64,000 nucleotides of DNA from Hofstenia miamia (lineage: Eukaryota; Xenacoelomorpha; Acoela): NCBI GenBank assembly GCA_004352715.1, contig SCFE01000025.1:2016710-2080709 (forward strand), read 5' to 3'. Positions within the stretch are counted from its first letter, which is position 1. The number at the start of each line of letters is the position of its first letter. The translations under genes were made by a program, and so were the position numbers. The notes under the pieces were generated by a model, which was not told where the DNA came from, made no database searches, and saw nothing but the letters and a program-made list of their open reading frames with translations. Positions 22,801-40,430 of this stretch are shown piece after piece.

Positions 22801-23374
22801 AATTATATTTTTGCATTGAAAATTATGCATTGGTTTCAATTTATGGCCTTTACATACAAAATGCTTACTTTCAAACTCAAAATATCAGTTTTTCATGGAA
22901 ATTTTTTTCAAAATCACTAACTTTGTAACCCTACAACATATCTTCATAATTTTTTGGGTCATAGAAGGATAGCTTATTGAAAAAAAACAGTTATATCTAA
23001 ATATCAAGGGGGTCAAATCAGCCCATAAGTAAAATAGGGTTAAGAATACCCTCAATGTTAATAAGAAATAGTATGGTTTGCATCTAATAAAATTAAAATA
23101 AAAAGAGCAATAATTTAGAATTGTTTGTTATATCACCTTAAACCTATTGCAACAAATTTCTTGTGCTGGTTTTAGAGGTAAGCAGAAATTGTCATACAAA
23201 CTGAAAGATTTTACTCTGGCTATACATTAAATTCAAATACTATAAACCAAAAAAAATATTTAAACATATAATTAAAAAAGATATGGATCAGAAATTCATT
23301 TTGAAAATTATAAAGTACTGCAAATTTTTTTATCAAAAAAGTATAAATATCTACACATAAAATGAAAATTTTTT
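19881..23374. other. AT-rich intergenic region
   Basis: 3.5 kb without recognisable domains, terminal repeats or RNA genes on either strand. Short open frames here have AT-driven composition and were not accepted. Confidence 0.45.
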
Positions 23375-24871
23375 CTACCCAAAATGAAATTTAAATTGAA
23401 AATTACCACCCTCACCACCAAATGGAAATGGAAACCCTCCATCTTGAAATGGATTATGTCCGCGAGCTTGCTCTTCAGGATCTAATGGATCTTCACCCCT
23501 ATCAAATGCTGCGCGTTTCTCATCATCTGTTAAGACTTCTTTTGCAGAAGCAATATCCATGAATTTCTTTTCAGCAGCAGCTTTATCTTCCTGTTTCTTA
23601 AAGGAATCAGGATGCCATTTGTGAGCAAGTTTCCTGTAGGCCTTTTCAATTTCACGTTTTGTTGCAGTTCTTTTAACTCCTAATATCTTATAATAGTCTC
23701 TTTTTTGTGATTGCTTTTGCATTTTTTGAGCTTTCTTTAAACCATCCTTAAGCTTCCTTGAATCACTATTGATATCAAGACCTGCCTGAAAATCTCTGAT
23801 TGCATCATCAAATTGCTCATTAAGTAGATATGCTTCAGCACGATATGCTAAAATATCTTCATCATTTGGATTTAATTCGTGAGCTTCACTGCATTGCTTG
23901 ATTGCTTCTGATGCTTCCTTGTTATCAGAATGACACTGGCATAATAAAGGAGAAAGTTTTTTGATATAGTTAATATTATCCGATTCAGTTTTCAAAATTT
24001 TCCTAAAATTTTCAATAGCTCGATGATAATCACCAGATTCCATTAGATTTCGACCTTCAGTCATTATCTTATCTAATTTTTTAACTTTCTTGTAATGTTT
24101 AAAACATTCTTTGTGATCTTGATCCAGTTTAAGGCACTCCCTTATTTCGCGAAGTGACTCCTCTTCCTGTGCAATGGAATAATATAATTTACTTATTTTT
24201 AGATATGCTTCAGTATTATCATTTGTAAGCTTTGCAATTGCTTTAATATCAATAATTGCTTTATTAATCTCACCTAATGTTTCATAAATTTTCGCTCTTA
24301 ATTGTCGTAGTTCTATACTCCATGGGCATGATTCAATTAAATTGGTTAATAAAGGCATTCCAGTTTGATAATCATTATCATGATCAATAATTTCTTGCAT
24401 TTCGCTGTTTATGCTTGAAAGTTTTTCAGCAGAGGATAACCGCGATTTAGCTTCTAAACCAACCTTGTCTTCACCTGCAATAGATGTAAGATCTGAAATG
24501 GCTTCACTAAAACGTCCTTGTTTCAAATACATGTTTGATCTTTGGAGCTTGGCAGCATGAAATTCAGGTCGTAATTCCAGGACTTTATTGAGATCATTTA
24601 TCGCTGAATTTCCACGTCCAAGAGCAGCATACGATGTAGCCCTTTTATAATAAATTAAATAATTTGTGGGCTCTACCTCTACTGCGTAATGAAATTGTTG
24701 AATAGCTTCCGAAAGTTGGCCCTGTGCTAATAGCGTAGTTCCCAAATCAATGTAATTCTGAGCAGATTTTTGGTCAGCTGATATCAAGCACAAAAATTCT
24801 AAAATCCATATACAGAAAACAAATTCAACAGTGACAGGCGTAGATATATAATGTAAATTGGAAACTAACAT
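23375..24871 (-). CDS. DNAJC3: DnaJ homolog subfamily C member 3 (p58IPK), intronless
   Basis: The 498-residue product matches the family length (human about 504). An N-terminal hydrophobic segment (about 12-32, ending LISA|DQ) is a signal peptide. About 38-370 is a run of TPR units that bind unfolded clients. The J domain spans about 391-460, with the Hsp70-activating HPD motif at about 420-422 (KWHPDSF). The C-terminus is Gly/Phe-rich and ends NFQFKFHFG, as in vertebrate orthologues. It acts in the ER lumen as a BiP co-chaperone. I chose the ATG at 24871 because the frame extends further upstream only from a non-ATG codon and this Met directly precedes the signal peptide. No introns, frameshifts or stops. 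Vertebrate orthologues have many introns, so this is either ancestral intron loss or a functional retrocopy. Confidence 0.95.
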   Translation of the reverse strand: MLVSNLHYISTPVTVEFVFCIWILEFLCLISADQKSAQNYIDLGTTLLAQGQLSEAIQQFHYAVEVEPTNYLIYYKRATSYAALGRGNSAINDLNKVLELRPEFHAAKLQRSNMYLKQGRFSEAISDLTSIAGEDKVGLEAKSRLSSAEKLSSINSEMQEIIDHDNDYQTGMPLLTNLIESCPWSIELRQLRAKIYETLGEINKAIIDIKAIAKLTNDNTEAYLKISKLYYSIAQEEESLREIRECLKLDQDHKECFKHYKKVKKLDKIMTEGRNLMESGDYHRAIENFRKILKTESDNINYIKKLSPLLCQCHSDNKEASEAIKQCSEAHELNPNDEDILAYRAEAYLLNEQFDDAIRDFQAGLDINSDSRKLKDGLKKAQKMQKQSQKRDYYKILGVKRTATKREIEKAYRKLAHKWHPDSFKKQEDKAAAEKKFMDIASAKEVLTDDEKRAAFDRGEDPLDPEEQARGHNPFQDGGFPFPFGGEGGNFQFKFHFG

Positions 24872-24928
24872 TTTAAAACAACGACGATTATTAAAATAAA
24901 CGTCCCATAGCGTTTGTGATCCTAATAA

Positions 24929-24935
24929 CACGTCA
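24929..24935 (-). promoter_or_regulatory. UPRE/ERSE-like TGACGTG site upstream of DNAJC3
   Basis: The minus strand reads AAGCTGACGTGTT, with TGACGTG about 58 bp upstream of the DNAJC3 ATG. TGACGTG(G/A) is the core bound by XBP1/ATF6 in the unfolded protein response, and DNAJC3 is a known UPR target in other animals. A 7-bp match could be chance; function is inferred. Confidence 0.4.
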
Positions 24936-24939
24936 GCTT

Positions 24940-25544
24940 AAGAAATCGTATTTGGCAAGTAACAATAAATTAAAAACATTGATGCATTGAAAAAAAGAAT
25001 TTTTTTATTTAGTAATAATATTTTAGTTGTAAATATGTGTTTTAAGAAAAATTGAAAAATGAGTTTGCGATCTAGCATTGAACGAAATGGCATGTAGAGA
25101 TTTTATTAAAGACATTCAAATTTAGTGAGTTAAAAATTAGAAATGTGAGTATGCAAATTCGAATTGATGCAAATCTATGAAATAAATTATCATTCTATTA
25201 TCTTATATTGACATGAATTTGCTTTTAAATTCGGAATCTTAAACCTATGCGTTGTTAAAAGCAGGCAAGGCCACGGTGACCCTTGCTATAATTCATAGGT
25301 ATTTGTGATTATAAAAAATAATTCAGTGAATACGATTTCTTTAAAAGCAAAGTGACTACTTCTGAATTTGACTGATTCATCGAATGACTGCCTGCGCTCG
25401 CTACAGTCGAATTGTTTTATGTGAAGATTTGGGGTTAGAGTTAGAATAAAATAACACAATTTTCAACTTGATAATCAAATGGTTAATTAGATAATAGCGT
25501 ATTATGGTTCAAAATTTTAATACAATTTTGTATATCAATTGCAT
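24940..25544. other. Upstream region of DNAJC3
   Basis: AT-rich sequence likely to include the DNAJC3 promoter. No other feature was recognised. Confidence 0.4.
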
Positions 25545-26550
25545 TCAAAATTGATTTAAATTTGCGCTTGTTCGCCATATTTTCCTTTTCATCATTACAA
25601 ATACAATTTTATTGACTTCAAGAGGCTGAACTTCTGTCCCACGCACACTTTTAACAGTAGGTGGCAAATTTCTGGTTATTACTAACGTTTTCCGCTTAAA
25701 TAAGCGCTGAAATTTTGAGGCATCTTTAATTACAAAGCCGAATATTTTAACATCATTAGAATGTATGCAGAATTGGAATTCATTATCGGATAATAACATC
25801 GAATTTATGCTTTTACCACTTCACCTCGCTAATCAATGAAACATGTTAGGTGCTTCTAACATTTCGTTGTAGACTTCTAAGTGTTCAGCATTATGTTTTT
25901 TAAATCACTCCATTGTGGGGTCTGCAGAGATAAGTGTTCCACTGTTTTCTTCTTCTGCTTCTGCTTATCATTTAATATATCAATGCTATCTTTAGCATTA
26001 ACTGTCGCTCCTTTTATAGTTATTTGTAGGCATTTGCATACACCGTTCTTCAAACTATTATCACGTACATTTTGGTTTTACTTGCTGTTCTTTGGGACTT
26101 CTCAAAATAATTATATTGATAGCAGAACTAAATACATTTTGTTGTTTGTGTAGCAGGTGGAAACTGGTTGAAACTCTTGTTGTAAACAACTACGAATTGT
26201 ATGAACCCTTATATTCAAACTATGAGTTATCAAATCTTGCTTAATTGCAGAAGACACATCACAGTAGGGCTCTTGAAAAAGTTCATTCCTTTATCATCTA
26301 CAGATGTTCATTTCTGAGGTGAACCACAATTATTTTCACAACCACTTTCATTGTGTAGAGAATTTTTGCTTGTGAAGAAGCAGCATCTCAATATAGTTTA
26401 ATCTGTCCAAGTTGAAACATTTTAAGATTACAGTTTCAACGCATCCTCCTCAAAGTAAACAGTAATTGCATTGCAGCTTATTACCAAAAAAATTAATGAA
26501 ATCTTTGAAAAAAATTTCCAAAATTTAGCGGGTGCTCTATTGTTTTGTCC
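25545..26550 (-). mobile_element. Decayed Tc1-like transposon (probable)
   Basis: The minus-strand start near 26545 reads TACATCTGTGGACAAAACAA, like a Tc1-type terminal repeat. About 25545-25799 encodes LLSDNEFQFCIHSNDVKIFG, which resembles the FSDEsxF...ND block around the first catalytic Asp of Tc1 transposases, with Asn after the Asp. The region between has stops in all frames. No opposite terminal repeat found. Confidence 0.35.
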
Positions 26551-26624
26551 ACAGATGTATACTGATTAATAAGAATTATCTATGTATTGAACACCACTTA
26601 ACCAAGATCTACTTCTCTCTAGGA

Positions 26625-26990
26625 ACTTTTCTCCTCATCATACTCATCTTGGAGTTCAGCTTGCTGTAAACTTAAATTGGCCAGGACATGTGTCCTTGCG
26701 CCTCCGCAAACTAATTCCTCGCTCATTGCCCTCTTTAAGTGACAGTTTTTTTACATGTTTTAGGAACTCATCTATACTATCTTGTTCACATTCACAATTT
26801 TTCTGCTACGTCACAATCATTTTTTTTTCAAGCACTATGAGTCTTTAATTGATGATGCTTTACAAATATACATTTTTGTGACATAATAGTATTTTATCTT
26901 TGTCAATGTTTTGAAAATTGTACAGATACTCTCAATTTATACTGTGGACTTCCTTAGTGAAATTATTCTTTTAGGAGTGAGTTATTACAT
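26625..26990 (+). mobile_element. LINE reverse transcriptase scrap
   Basis: The plus strand reads LGVQLAVNLNWPGHVSLRLRK (about 26661-26720), matching the LGv..s.nLsW..Hv....rK block that follows the RT palm in CR1/Jockey-type LINEs. Downstream frames (ELIYTIL) fit the next helix, with stops. Only a few hundred bases survive. Confidence 0.5.
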
Positions 26991-28635
26991 AGAATTCGTG
27001 ATCACTTAATATAATAATATTGTGATCTAAAAAGGAACAAGTAAAGCAACTACTATTGTATGTAATGTCACTATTTGTTATTATATGATCATTTACAGTT
27101 TCCTTTGTGTGGGTCATTCCAGTAGGCAGATAATTCATACTAATCAAAACAAAGTTGTTACAAGGTACCGCTGTTTGTTATCTATAATTATATTAAATTT
27201 TGAAATCACTACAAACAATGCTACAAAAGAAATTTAAAACTGAATTATATAGTCACTCTGAAATTAGCAACCATGCTCCGGATGATTTCTCACTTGTAAG
27301 TTTCAGCGTGTTCTCGTGGAATTCCATTATAATATGCTTTGATGACCTGGGTAATTTGCGTCACGAAATTTTTTTTCAGGTCATTTTTTTCATTTACATC
27401 CAAAATTGAAAAAAGTTCATAATAAATTTGCTATATAGCTCATTACCAGAAGATACTAAACAAATTCTTTTAAAGTGTTTTAATTAATCCAATTCTGAAT
27501 AAATGAAATAGCTTTCTTTTATATTAGTTTTATGCTATATTGGTTATCTTTGAAAATTTTAAATTTCCAGATACGTTTTCGTTTAAAATGTAGACATTTT
27601 GGAGCAAAGTTAGAATGCCTATACATATGAAAGTATTTTGGTGGAGAGTTCCATTCGTTATTGTCAGCAATCATTTAGAAGCAAGTAAGAGGAAAAACTA
27701 TATCAATAAGTGAACTTCTATGCCATTAGTAACTTTGATAGAAATACCGAATTATTGAGTAATGTTTTGTTATTATGCGTGTGTTTGTTTACACATTTTT
27801 ACATAGTTGGATGATATAATTTTATATTGCTGTCTTGATGCCACTATGCATATTTACAAAAATACCTTTTCTTAATTTCACAAGTTGATGTAGAGAGAAA
27901 TTATAAGGTGCATCATCTTGTTGTTTTCGCGGTTGCTGGTGATATTTTCCGTAAGATTCACATTTATTACTTTAGCAAAAATGTTATAACATGATTACTA
28001 AAGTGGATTCCATTTCCTGGGAACATATGAGTATTAATGCGTACAAATTGTATTATTATCATAGATAAATAGATCGTCCAATTGATATTGTTGTTGACTT
28101 TCGTACCGCAATTTGTTGGCACGATTGGTGTAATTTCTTCAAGTATGAATCGACTTCTTTTACGATAGATAAGACCAATAATTCAATAACCGTTTGCGAT
28201 TTCCGGTACTTTAGAATTTGAAAAGTAATTTTTCGTTACTCGTTTATTTATGAAATAATCAGGTATTTATTTTTTTAGAAATCGTAGATGTTCTCAAATG
28301 TAGAAGCATCTCATTACAAATAACGGTTGATTTTCCGAACAAAGGGTTTTCAGCAAAGCTATCTCTTTTATATTCTACTGTTATTAATGAATTTTTTCAA
28401 TTTTGGGCTAAATTTTTATCAATAATACCAAGTTCATTTGAAAATTTAGGTTTTTAATTAACAGAGTGTTAATAAAGTAAATAGAGATAACTGGTAGAAA
28501 TCGTAATTTCAAATTCTAGAGTTGCATGTGTAAATATATGAACGTTAGTCATTTTTTCTGTCAACCAATCGGATAGTCTATCACGATTTCCACTCTTTTA
28601 TATATTTTCCTCAAGAGAGTAGCGATTCGGGTATA
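26991..28635. other. AT-rich intergenic region
   Basis: No recognisable genes, terminal repeats or RNA structures. Confidence 0.45.
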
Positions 28636-33477
<4,842 letters not shown>

Positions 33478-33482
33478 ATTAT

Positions 33483-36400
33483 ATGCATCATTCTCGTCGT
33501 AAGAGAAAAAGCTCCGAAGGACATACATTGCCTCGTAACTTCCATTATGGTGGCAATATTTTAGATCCCTTGGGACTGAATGCACTATTGGATTCTGCTG
33601 ATAAAAAGGTAATTTTAAAGTGCATTTAATTATCCCATAAACACTATTTTCCATATTAATAAGTCGAATTAGCTTCCGAGTTTATTTTTTAATAGGTTCA
33701 TTTGGAGATTTATTTAGTTACTGCGAAAAGGATTTTTTGAAATTTTCTAATGTGTGACGGAGTTGCTTGTTTATAACCACTTGTTTCCAATTGCGTTTTA
33801 AATCACAGCAATTTTAGATGTGTTTCAACTTTTGGATATTTGCAATTTATATTATAGGGGTTAAATTTCTTAAAATATGCAAGAGAAGAAACAAACGCAA
33901 ACTATTGAAGTACATGAATGATTTATTACACTAATATTACAGCTTGACTTGAATACAGCTTCACGTGAATAATGACCCCAAATTAAGTACGATTTATCAT
34001 TAACAATCGAATGTAAGGGGTTCAGGAAATGGGTGTTAAACCTTTTTATTGAAGGTTATCTAGAAAGACATTTGATTTTTTAAAAAATCGGATTTTTCAT
34101 TGAAAGACAGTTTAGCATTAAACTGGTCGGACACATAAATCACTTTTACCACAAATGTTTATTACATGGGGCCATATTCACCCATAGGCGTGTCCATGTG
34201 CGTATTTAGAGGGTAGAGATTCCGGGGTCTAGACCCCAAAAAATTACCAAGGTGTTTGTTTCCCTAAACTTAATTACCAATAAATGTAGGAATGAATGTC
34301 AATCTATTAAATAGCAACTGTCATTAGACGCACGAAGAATGACATCCAGACACAAGAAAATAAATTAATTTCTAATGTTCCCCACAACATTTCTCTTTCA
34401 ATAATATTCAAAAACTTGTGAAAAATTATTACCTATGGAAATATAGACAATATGAATGACTTATACTTTTGTAATTGCATTTGGAGACATGGGACTACCC
34501 CAATAAATAATTCAGTATACACCTCTGGGTGTGTCAATATCCACGGATTATTGTAGGAACATGTGTCCTCATGAGATTTATAAATTTCATTCTACATTAA
34601 ATTTTGTACTTGCACTTACACTTTAATTGCATAATTTAGATGAATTTGTTACCAGTTTGTATATTTAGCATAAAATTTGGAGGCTATTGACTTTCAATTT
34701 CTTCTTTAAATATAAAATGTAAATTACACAGTCTTTAATTTGCAGTGAAACCTAAATATTAGGATGAGCGCAGTACGTTTTGTAAAAAAATTTTCACCGC
34801 AGAAAAAATACTTTACCACTTACCATCGCAATGTGCTTTTTTACTGCAAACCACCGCAATAAATGAATTTTTACCGCGGTATACCGCAACGAAGTCGATT
34901 TTTAAATTTGTAAGAAAAGATAGATATTTCTTAATTGTGCTTCAAATTATGAATCATCCGTAGAAAGACAATTTCTTCGGTAGTTTGTCATTTCGTCTAA
35001 TTTTATTAGAGAAGTATTCAATTTCTCATGAAATATGCAAAAAATTACTATTAATATTTTGTATGTGAAATCGATTAATTTTGCTTCAGAAATAGTATTT
35101 TGGGAAATACTTAGAGATTTTAAATCTTAAAACAAAGCACGCTATCTGTCTAGCTTTTATGACACCGCAAGTTTTTTTAATTCTACCGCTAACCACCGCA
35201 ATGATGTNNNNNNNNNNNNNNNNNNNNNCGCGGTATACCGCAACGAAGTCGATTTTTAAATTTGTAAGAAAAGATAGATATTTCTTAATTGTGCTTCAAA
35301 TTATGAATCATCCGTAGAAAGACAATTTCTTCGGTAGTTTGTCATTTCGTCTAATTTTATTAGAGAAGTATTCAATTTCTCATGAAATATGCAAAAAATT
35401 ACTATTAATATTTTGTATGTGAAATCGATTAATTTTGCTTCAGAAATAGTATTTTGGGAAATACTTAGAGATTTTAAATCTTAAAACAAAGCACGCTATC
35501 TGTCTAGCTTTTATGACACCGCAAGTTTTTTTAATTCTACCGCTAACCACCGCAATGATGTAAATCGCTACCGCGGTGTTTCGTAGTATTACCGCACCGC
35601 ACTAATCTCTACTAAATATATATACAATGTGATTAACAAAATAAGAATCTTCTTTGTTTAATTAATTTTTTGTATCCAGTGCATATCTCAACTGCTTTAT
35701 ATTGAAAACATAACAGACTGTTCAAAAAAGTGATTTCAATTTTGCAGCTATATATGTGAATGAAATTGAATGGATGAAGTTGTTAAAATGTTGATAACGT
35801 TCAGATAATTGCAGCATTCTTCAGAAAAGATTGACGTGGTGAAGATTGCTTTTTATTAATCATTTTCGAATGATGAAATTCTTCTAATGTATTGTTTAGG
35901 GTTCAGAATCAAAAGATGACATTTCTTCAACGCAGAAGCACTACTTTTCATATAAAAAACGTAGAAGACTCAATTCGCATACTAAAATCTATAATGAAAA
36001 CGTCAGTGATAAATTCACAGAAGGACATGTAAGCTATAGTTGAATTATGCAATCTAACTTGAAGAGCTCAACAAACTATATGTACTGGTGTTTATTGATA
36101 CTTACATAAAGCTAATCATTTTCAAATCAAGCCAATTTTTCATTTAAACAACGTACTAGCGGCTTTGATTTTGGCAATGATCACGTCTGTTGAAAACAAT
36201 ATTTCGCTGAATATTTTCTGATTAATCACTCAAGTTCATAATTAAGGACTGCTGATGTCACACAAACACATGTAAAGTGTAAATTTATCGGTAACGAGCA
36301 ATTTTATGCTCACCCCATAGATAGCACTACAATTGCACCATGCTTGTTTTTTAGTAGAAGTTTGGTAGCTCAATTAAAGTGAGTTTAGATCGATTCAATT

Positions 36401-39400
36401 CTTTATGCACTGGTTTCTATTGTTTTAGAATAAATCGTTGACGTAATTTCGAGTTAATATGGAAAAAATATAATCAAACTTGCTCAATATGTTAATTCTT
36501 GTGTATGTTGACGTAACATATTATATGAAGTGATTTTAAGCCTAATTATGGTTTGTAGAAACTAATGTTGATTCAGGTTTTTTGGATCTGGATTGAGGTG
36601 TCGCAAGTCAGCTCTAGGACTAAACAGGATCAGAATCAGTTTTGTTTACGTTCATGTTACTTGATCAATTTGAAATCATTTTTGTTTTAACTCATTATGG
36701 TTTTGTACCAGTACTTCCTTTCCTTTATTTCATGCGTGATGTGTGTCATGGACTGGCGTAAAAGAACAAAATGATAGACTGAGTAACGGTATATAATTAT
36801 ATAATTACAGTGTTCACCAAATACGAGTCAACCTGTTTACTCAATTAAAAGTTTATGTCTACATTTCTCTTAATTTTAGTAGTGTTATAGTTAGCGTTTA
36901 CATCAAGAACATCCTAAATAATACGATTTTACTATGGTTGCATGACTGCTTAATTATTTAATAAGAAAAATTATCAGATTTTTTGAAAATGTTAATACCT
37001 AAAACTGTTGTTTGAATTGAAATACAGTGGAAGCGAAAATGAGATAGAAAATTCGAGAAGATGAGAGTGTTGGTTTAATGAAGTTCCTTCCTCTATGGAT
37101 ATCATGATTAAACAGGCTTAAATCAGGCCAGGTTTGATACTGAAGCAGGTCAGGTCCTAAAGACAAGTGAACTCATTTCTAGTCGAAATCCTACAAAATT
37201 GACTAAATTTAGTTTGTTTTGCAACTTGAGGCCCTAATTAGTTTCCTACACTTGATTTAAAATGTGTATCATTAGTTTTGTTATTAAATGGCTATTATAC
37301 AAAGGGGCCCAATAAATCAGTGTTTAGGAATGTAGTACTATGAATGAATCTCTTCCGCGATACAAGCGTCGAAACAGCTTACGTGCGAAATCAAGTTCTC
37401 CAATGGCCAATCGTCTTCCTGTAAGATCTCGTAGCCTTCCCAATATTAAGTATCAAAGAATGGCATCCCCATCGCAAATCAATTATCGGGAGAAGGATTT
37501 CAAATATCGGTATGGTAACATTCTAAAGTCCGTTGCCGAGGAGCGGTCAATTTTAGAGCAGAGATTAGGCCTTTTTAAACGCACTCATTTCCAGGATCGC
37601 GATGTTCTTCACATAGGTTGTAATAATGGCAATTTATTATTTGAGGTACGTCAATATATAAACCATCAATTATGGACATTTGAAAAGGGATATCATATAA
37701 TTCGATTATAGGTTATAGTGCAAAATATTGTATTATATTGAGCAATGTAAGTTTACAAATATATGCTCATTATGCAGTTAATGCTTATTAGAACTCAGCG
37801 CGGTTAAAAAAATTCCACACCTCCCGCAACCGCAGGCTAATAATATGCTGATTGTTTTTTTAACCCTTTGAGGCCTATAAGGAGACTGAAGCTGCTTTAG
37901 TAATAAAATCGTAAGATTTGTATTAAGCAGATGGTAAAAAGCACCCATTTAAATTTTGAAATCCATCTATGATGCTACTCTAGGGTTTAGGGTGGTTATT
38001 ATATGTACATGTAATTCTTAAGGGATTCCATGAATGATTGCCAAAAAATGAATGGCAAGAAACTAGGATCAATATAATATTTTTCGCACATATTTGTTGA
38101 CAAACTACATGATTCGTTTAATTGTATTTATTTCCAAATCAGTGATCAGATTGATTTATAAATATATTGAACTTTCCATTATCATAAGATTTGTCATGCA
38201 AAATACAAGTAAACTGTGAGTTATAGCAGTCTAGAAAAACGGATTTGTTGAGGTGGAACTTACATTTACCACCAAGCCAAGGTTAGCGCCATAAATTTTT
38301 TATATTCTCTTTTTTGTGTTGAATAGCGTGACGTAATTGTATCAGGCGTAGATGAGTATGCATTTAATACAACCTCTATCCCAATATAATCGGCAGGAGA
38401 TTATAACCACTCAAAATGATAATTCCGGTGAAGCACGAAAGTTTACAATTATCCAGTTTCAGTTGAGTTTTGTGGTCAGACGCCTATTTGTTTGTTTGTT
38501 CAACTATCTAATCTATCAATTTATTATCAAAGAAAAGCTGGAATTGAGTGATGTAAATGCAATGTCAGAGAAAACAGGTTCTGAGAGATTGTTTAAGTCC
38601 AAGGATTTTCCTACCATCACTATTTGTCCATGTAATTCCTATTTTAGTTTTATTAGTACATTTTTCGTCGTCGTCGGTTTCAGTAATGTAGTTGGAAGCA
38701 TTCTGTAAAATTGAGTATGATTTTAATTGATGAACTGACAAGTGATTGATAGTAGTGCTTTTTTCGTCGGCGGAATCTTTCACTTCGATGTCACCACATG
38801 CATTTTCAGGTTTACAAATGTAAATAATTGAATTCTCAATATTTTCCTCGTCGATTTCATAGTTTCATTTCTCTTACAGGCTGGGTTTTCGTGGCTGTAA
38901 ATTGGTTGCTACATATTTTAATTTGTCTGAGAAAATGTGTAGTTAATTCTATTTATATTTAGCGAATGACGTTATATCTATTTAATGTATTATTTTCACT
39001 ACACACAGAATATCAAACAAAATAAAAAACGTGTTTCAAACGATGTCCAAAGTGGACTTTAGCCCCTCTCCCATTTCAGGAACACCCCCCTTAAACCTCC
39101 AATCACCTTTACGAAATTATAATGTTGTCCTTGAATATTACTAGTGAAATTACAATCCAAAAATCCATGTAAAATTGAAAATTTAATCTGGAGTCAAGCA
39201 GTAAGCCCAACGGTGCTTTGTGTGAGTTCCATGAATAAAAATATTGAAAGTTCAATTAACTCTAAAATATTAAATACTGGTCAATTTGATCTCGACGGCC
39301 CAGCTGGGTTTAATCTTAAAAATTAATGAAAACGTCCATAATTTCTTTTGCCTTTCTTTTCAAGGTATACCGTAATCTCTCGCATAGTTTGTGTCTGAGC

Positions 39401-40148
39401 GCCCATGGCGTAATTTTACGCGCTCATATTTTTCCATCCTTTGTAAGATATATACGAAGTAAAAATAGAACCTTTTTAAGACAAATGCAATTATTAAAGT
39501 TTTTGTTATCAAATAGGTACTCACCATCATTAGCTATAGGCGCATTTTGATAAATTAAGAGACTCTCTAAGGGTTAAAATTCTCTTCGTATCATAGAGTA
39601 CTGCTTTGCAAATCTCGTGTACGCAATCATTTATATTTTTATTTTAGATATCTAGGAAATGGCAATGTAAGTCGTGCAGTGGTGTCGACATTCAAGGTTC
39701 TCTAATAAGAGTTGCCAATAATCAACGCAATAAACTTTCTTCACAAGTGCAATTCAGATCTGGTGACTTTTGTCCGGACTCTCTCGACGTAGTCAAAAAC
39801 CTTTTGCCTCGTTATGACTGCATCATCATGTTAAGCGTCGTCAAATGGATGCATTTGAACCATGGGGATGTTGGAGTTAAACTAGTTTTTACAAAAGTGT
39901 TTAAGCTATTACGTCCTGGTGGCCTATTTTTTTTAGAACCGCCATCTTGGATATCTTACAAAAGGTCATCTCGTCTCACGCCTCACATTCAGAGGCACTT
40001 TCAGGCTATATGCTTTTTCCCTCCTAGGTTTAAACAGTTCTTAATGAATATTATTGGATTTCAATCGTGTAAATTATTAGGTTTCATCTCCAGAGGTCAC
40101 TCTTCAAAAAAACGTTTTAAACGACCGATGTGGCTTTTCCAAAAGTGA
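33483..40148 (+). CDS. MEPCE/Bin3-like RNA methyltransferase, four exons
   Basis: Exons 33483-33608, 35900-36028, 37328-37645 and 39648-40148 join in phase 0 at every GT..AG border to give 357 residues. Exon 1 has the family's pre-domain motif GGNILDPLGLNALLD. Exons 2-3 are basic linkers. Exon 3 ends with SAM-binding motif I, DVLHIGCNNGNL (about 177-188). Exon 4 gives VDIQ (motif II), LSVVKWMHLN (253-262), LRPGG (279-283) and LEPPSWISY (287-295), then a C-terminus ending RPMWLFQK, as in MEPCE. Family members put a methyl cap on the 5' gamma-phosphate of 7SK-type RNAs in the nucleus. Oddities: the usual tyrosine-rich RxGNYxxYYxYR stretch before motif I is YRYGNILKSVAEERS here, so RNA or SAM contacts may differ. 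An acceptor-like CATTTAG precedes the ATG by five bases, so upstream exons are possible and the true N-terminus is uncertain. Confidence 0.88.
34760..35611. mobile_element. hAT-like MITE with 8-bp target duplication, inflated by a false gap
   Basis: The ends are TAGGATGAGCGCAGTACG and, inverted, TAGAGATTAGTGCGGTGCGG. The element is flanked by CTAAATAT at 34752-34759 and 35612-35619. The interior is rich in ACCGC/GCGGT words. The 333 bp at 34875-35207 are repeated at 35229-35561 across a 21-N run, so the real element is probably about 498 bp. It sits in intron 1 of the MEPCE-like gene and has no coding capacity. Confidence 0.85.
35208..35228. other. False assembly gap (21 N)
   Basis: The 333 bp on its left are repeated to its right, so it marks an unmerged overlap of two contigs. 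Confidence 0.85.
36029..37327. other. Intron 2 of the MEPCE-like gene
   Basis: Donor GTAAGC at 36029 and acceptor TTTAG at 37323-37327. AT-rich, no internal feature recognised. Confidence 0.7.
37646..39647. other. Intron 3 of the MEPCE-like gene
   Basis: Donor GTACGT at 37646, acceptor TTTTAG at 39642-39647. Short frames inside are not conserved-looking. A small inverted repeat TGAGCGC...GCGCTCA lies near 39396-39425. Confidence 0.7.
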
Positions 40149-40430
40149 CGTATTTGAATTCTTTAGATTTTATTTTGATAGCGACGTTGAATTATATAAT
40201 TTCATTAACATTTTTTAATTCAATAGATAACTATCGGTTGGAGTATTACTTTCTCAGTAAACAATGACTAAATACTATAAAGCAAACTAGAAATCATAGG
40301 TGAACATCTCTATATGGGAACCTAATCATTATAATTCAATCCAAGTACTTGTAAACATGGAACCCATTCGTGATATTATGTACATTTAGATAAAAGACCA
40401 TTAATAATGTAGTTGAATAAGTTATAAATG

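Noticed and set aside
34190-34535. Possible small element with GGGGTCTAGACCCC near its left end
   Set aside because: The proposed ends do not form inverted repeats and no target duplication was found.
38352-39550. Open frames of 60-118 codons inside intron 3 of the MEPCE-like gene
   Set aside because: No homology, AT-driven composition, and they fall between well-supported splice sites.
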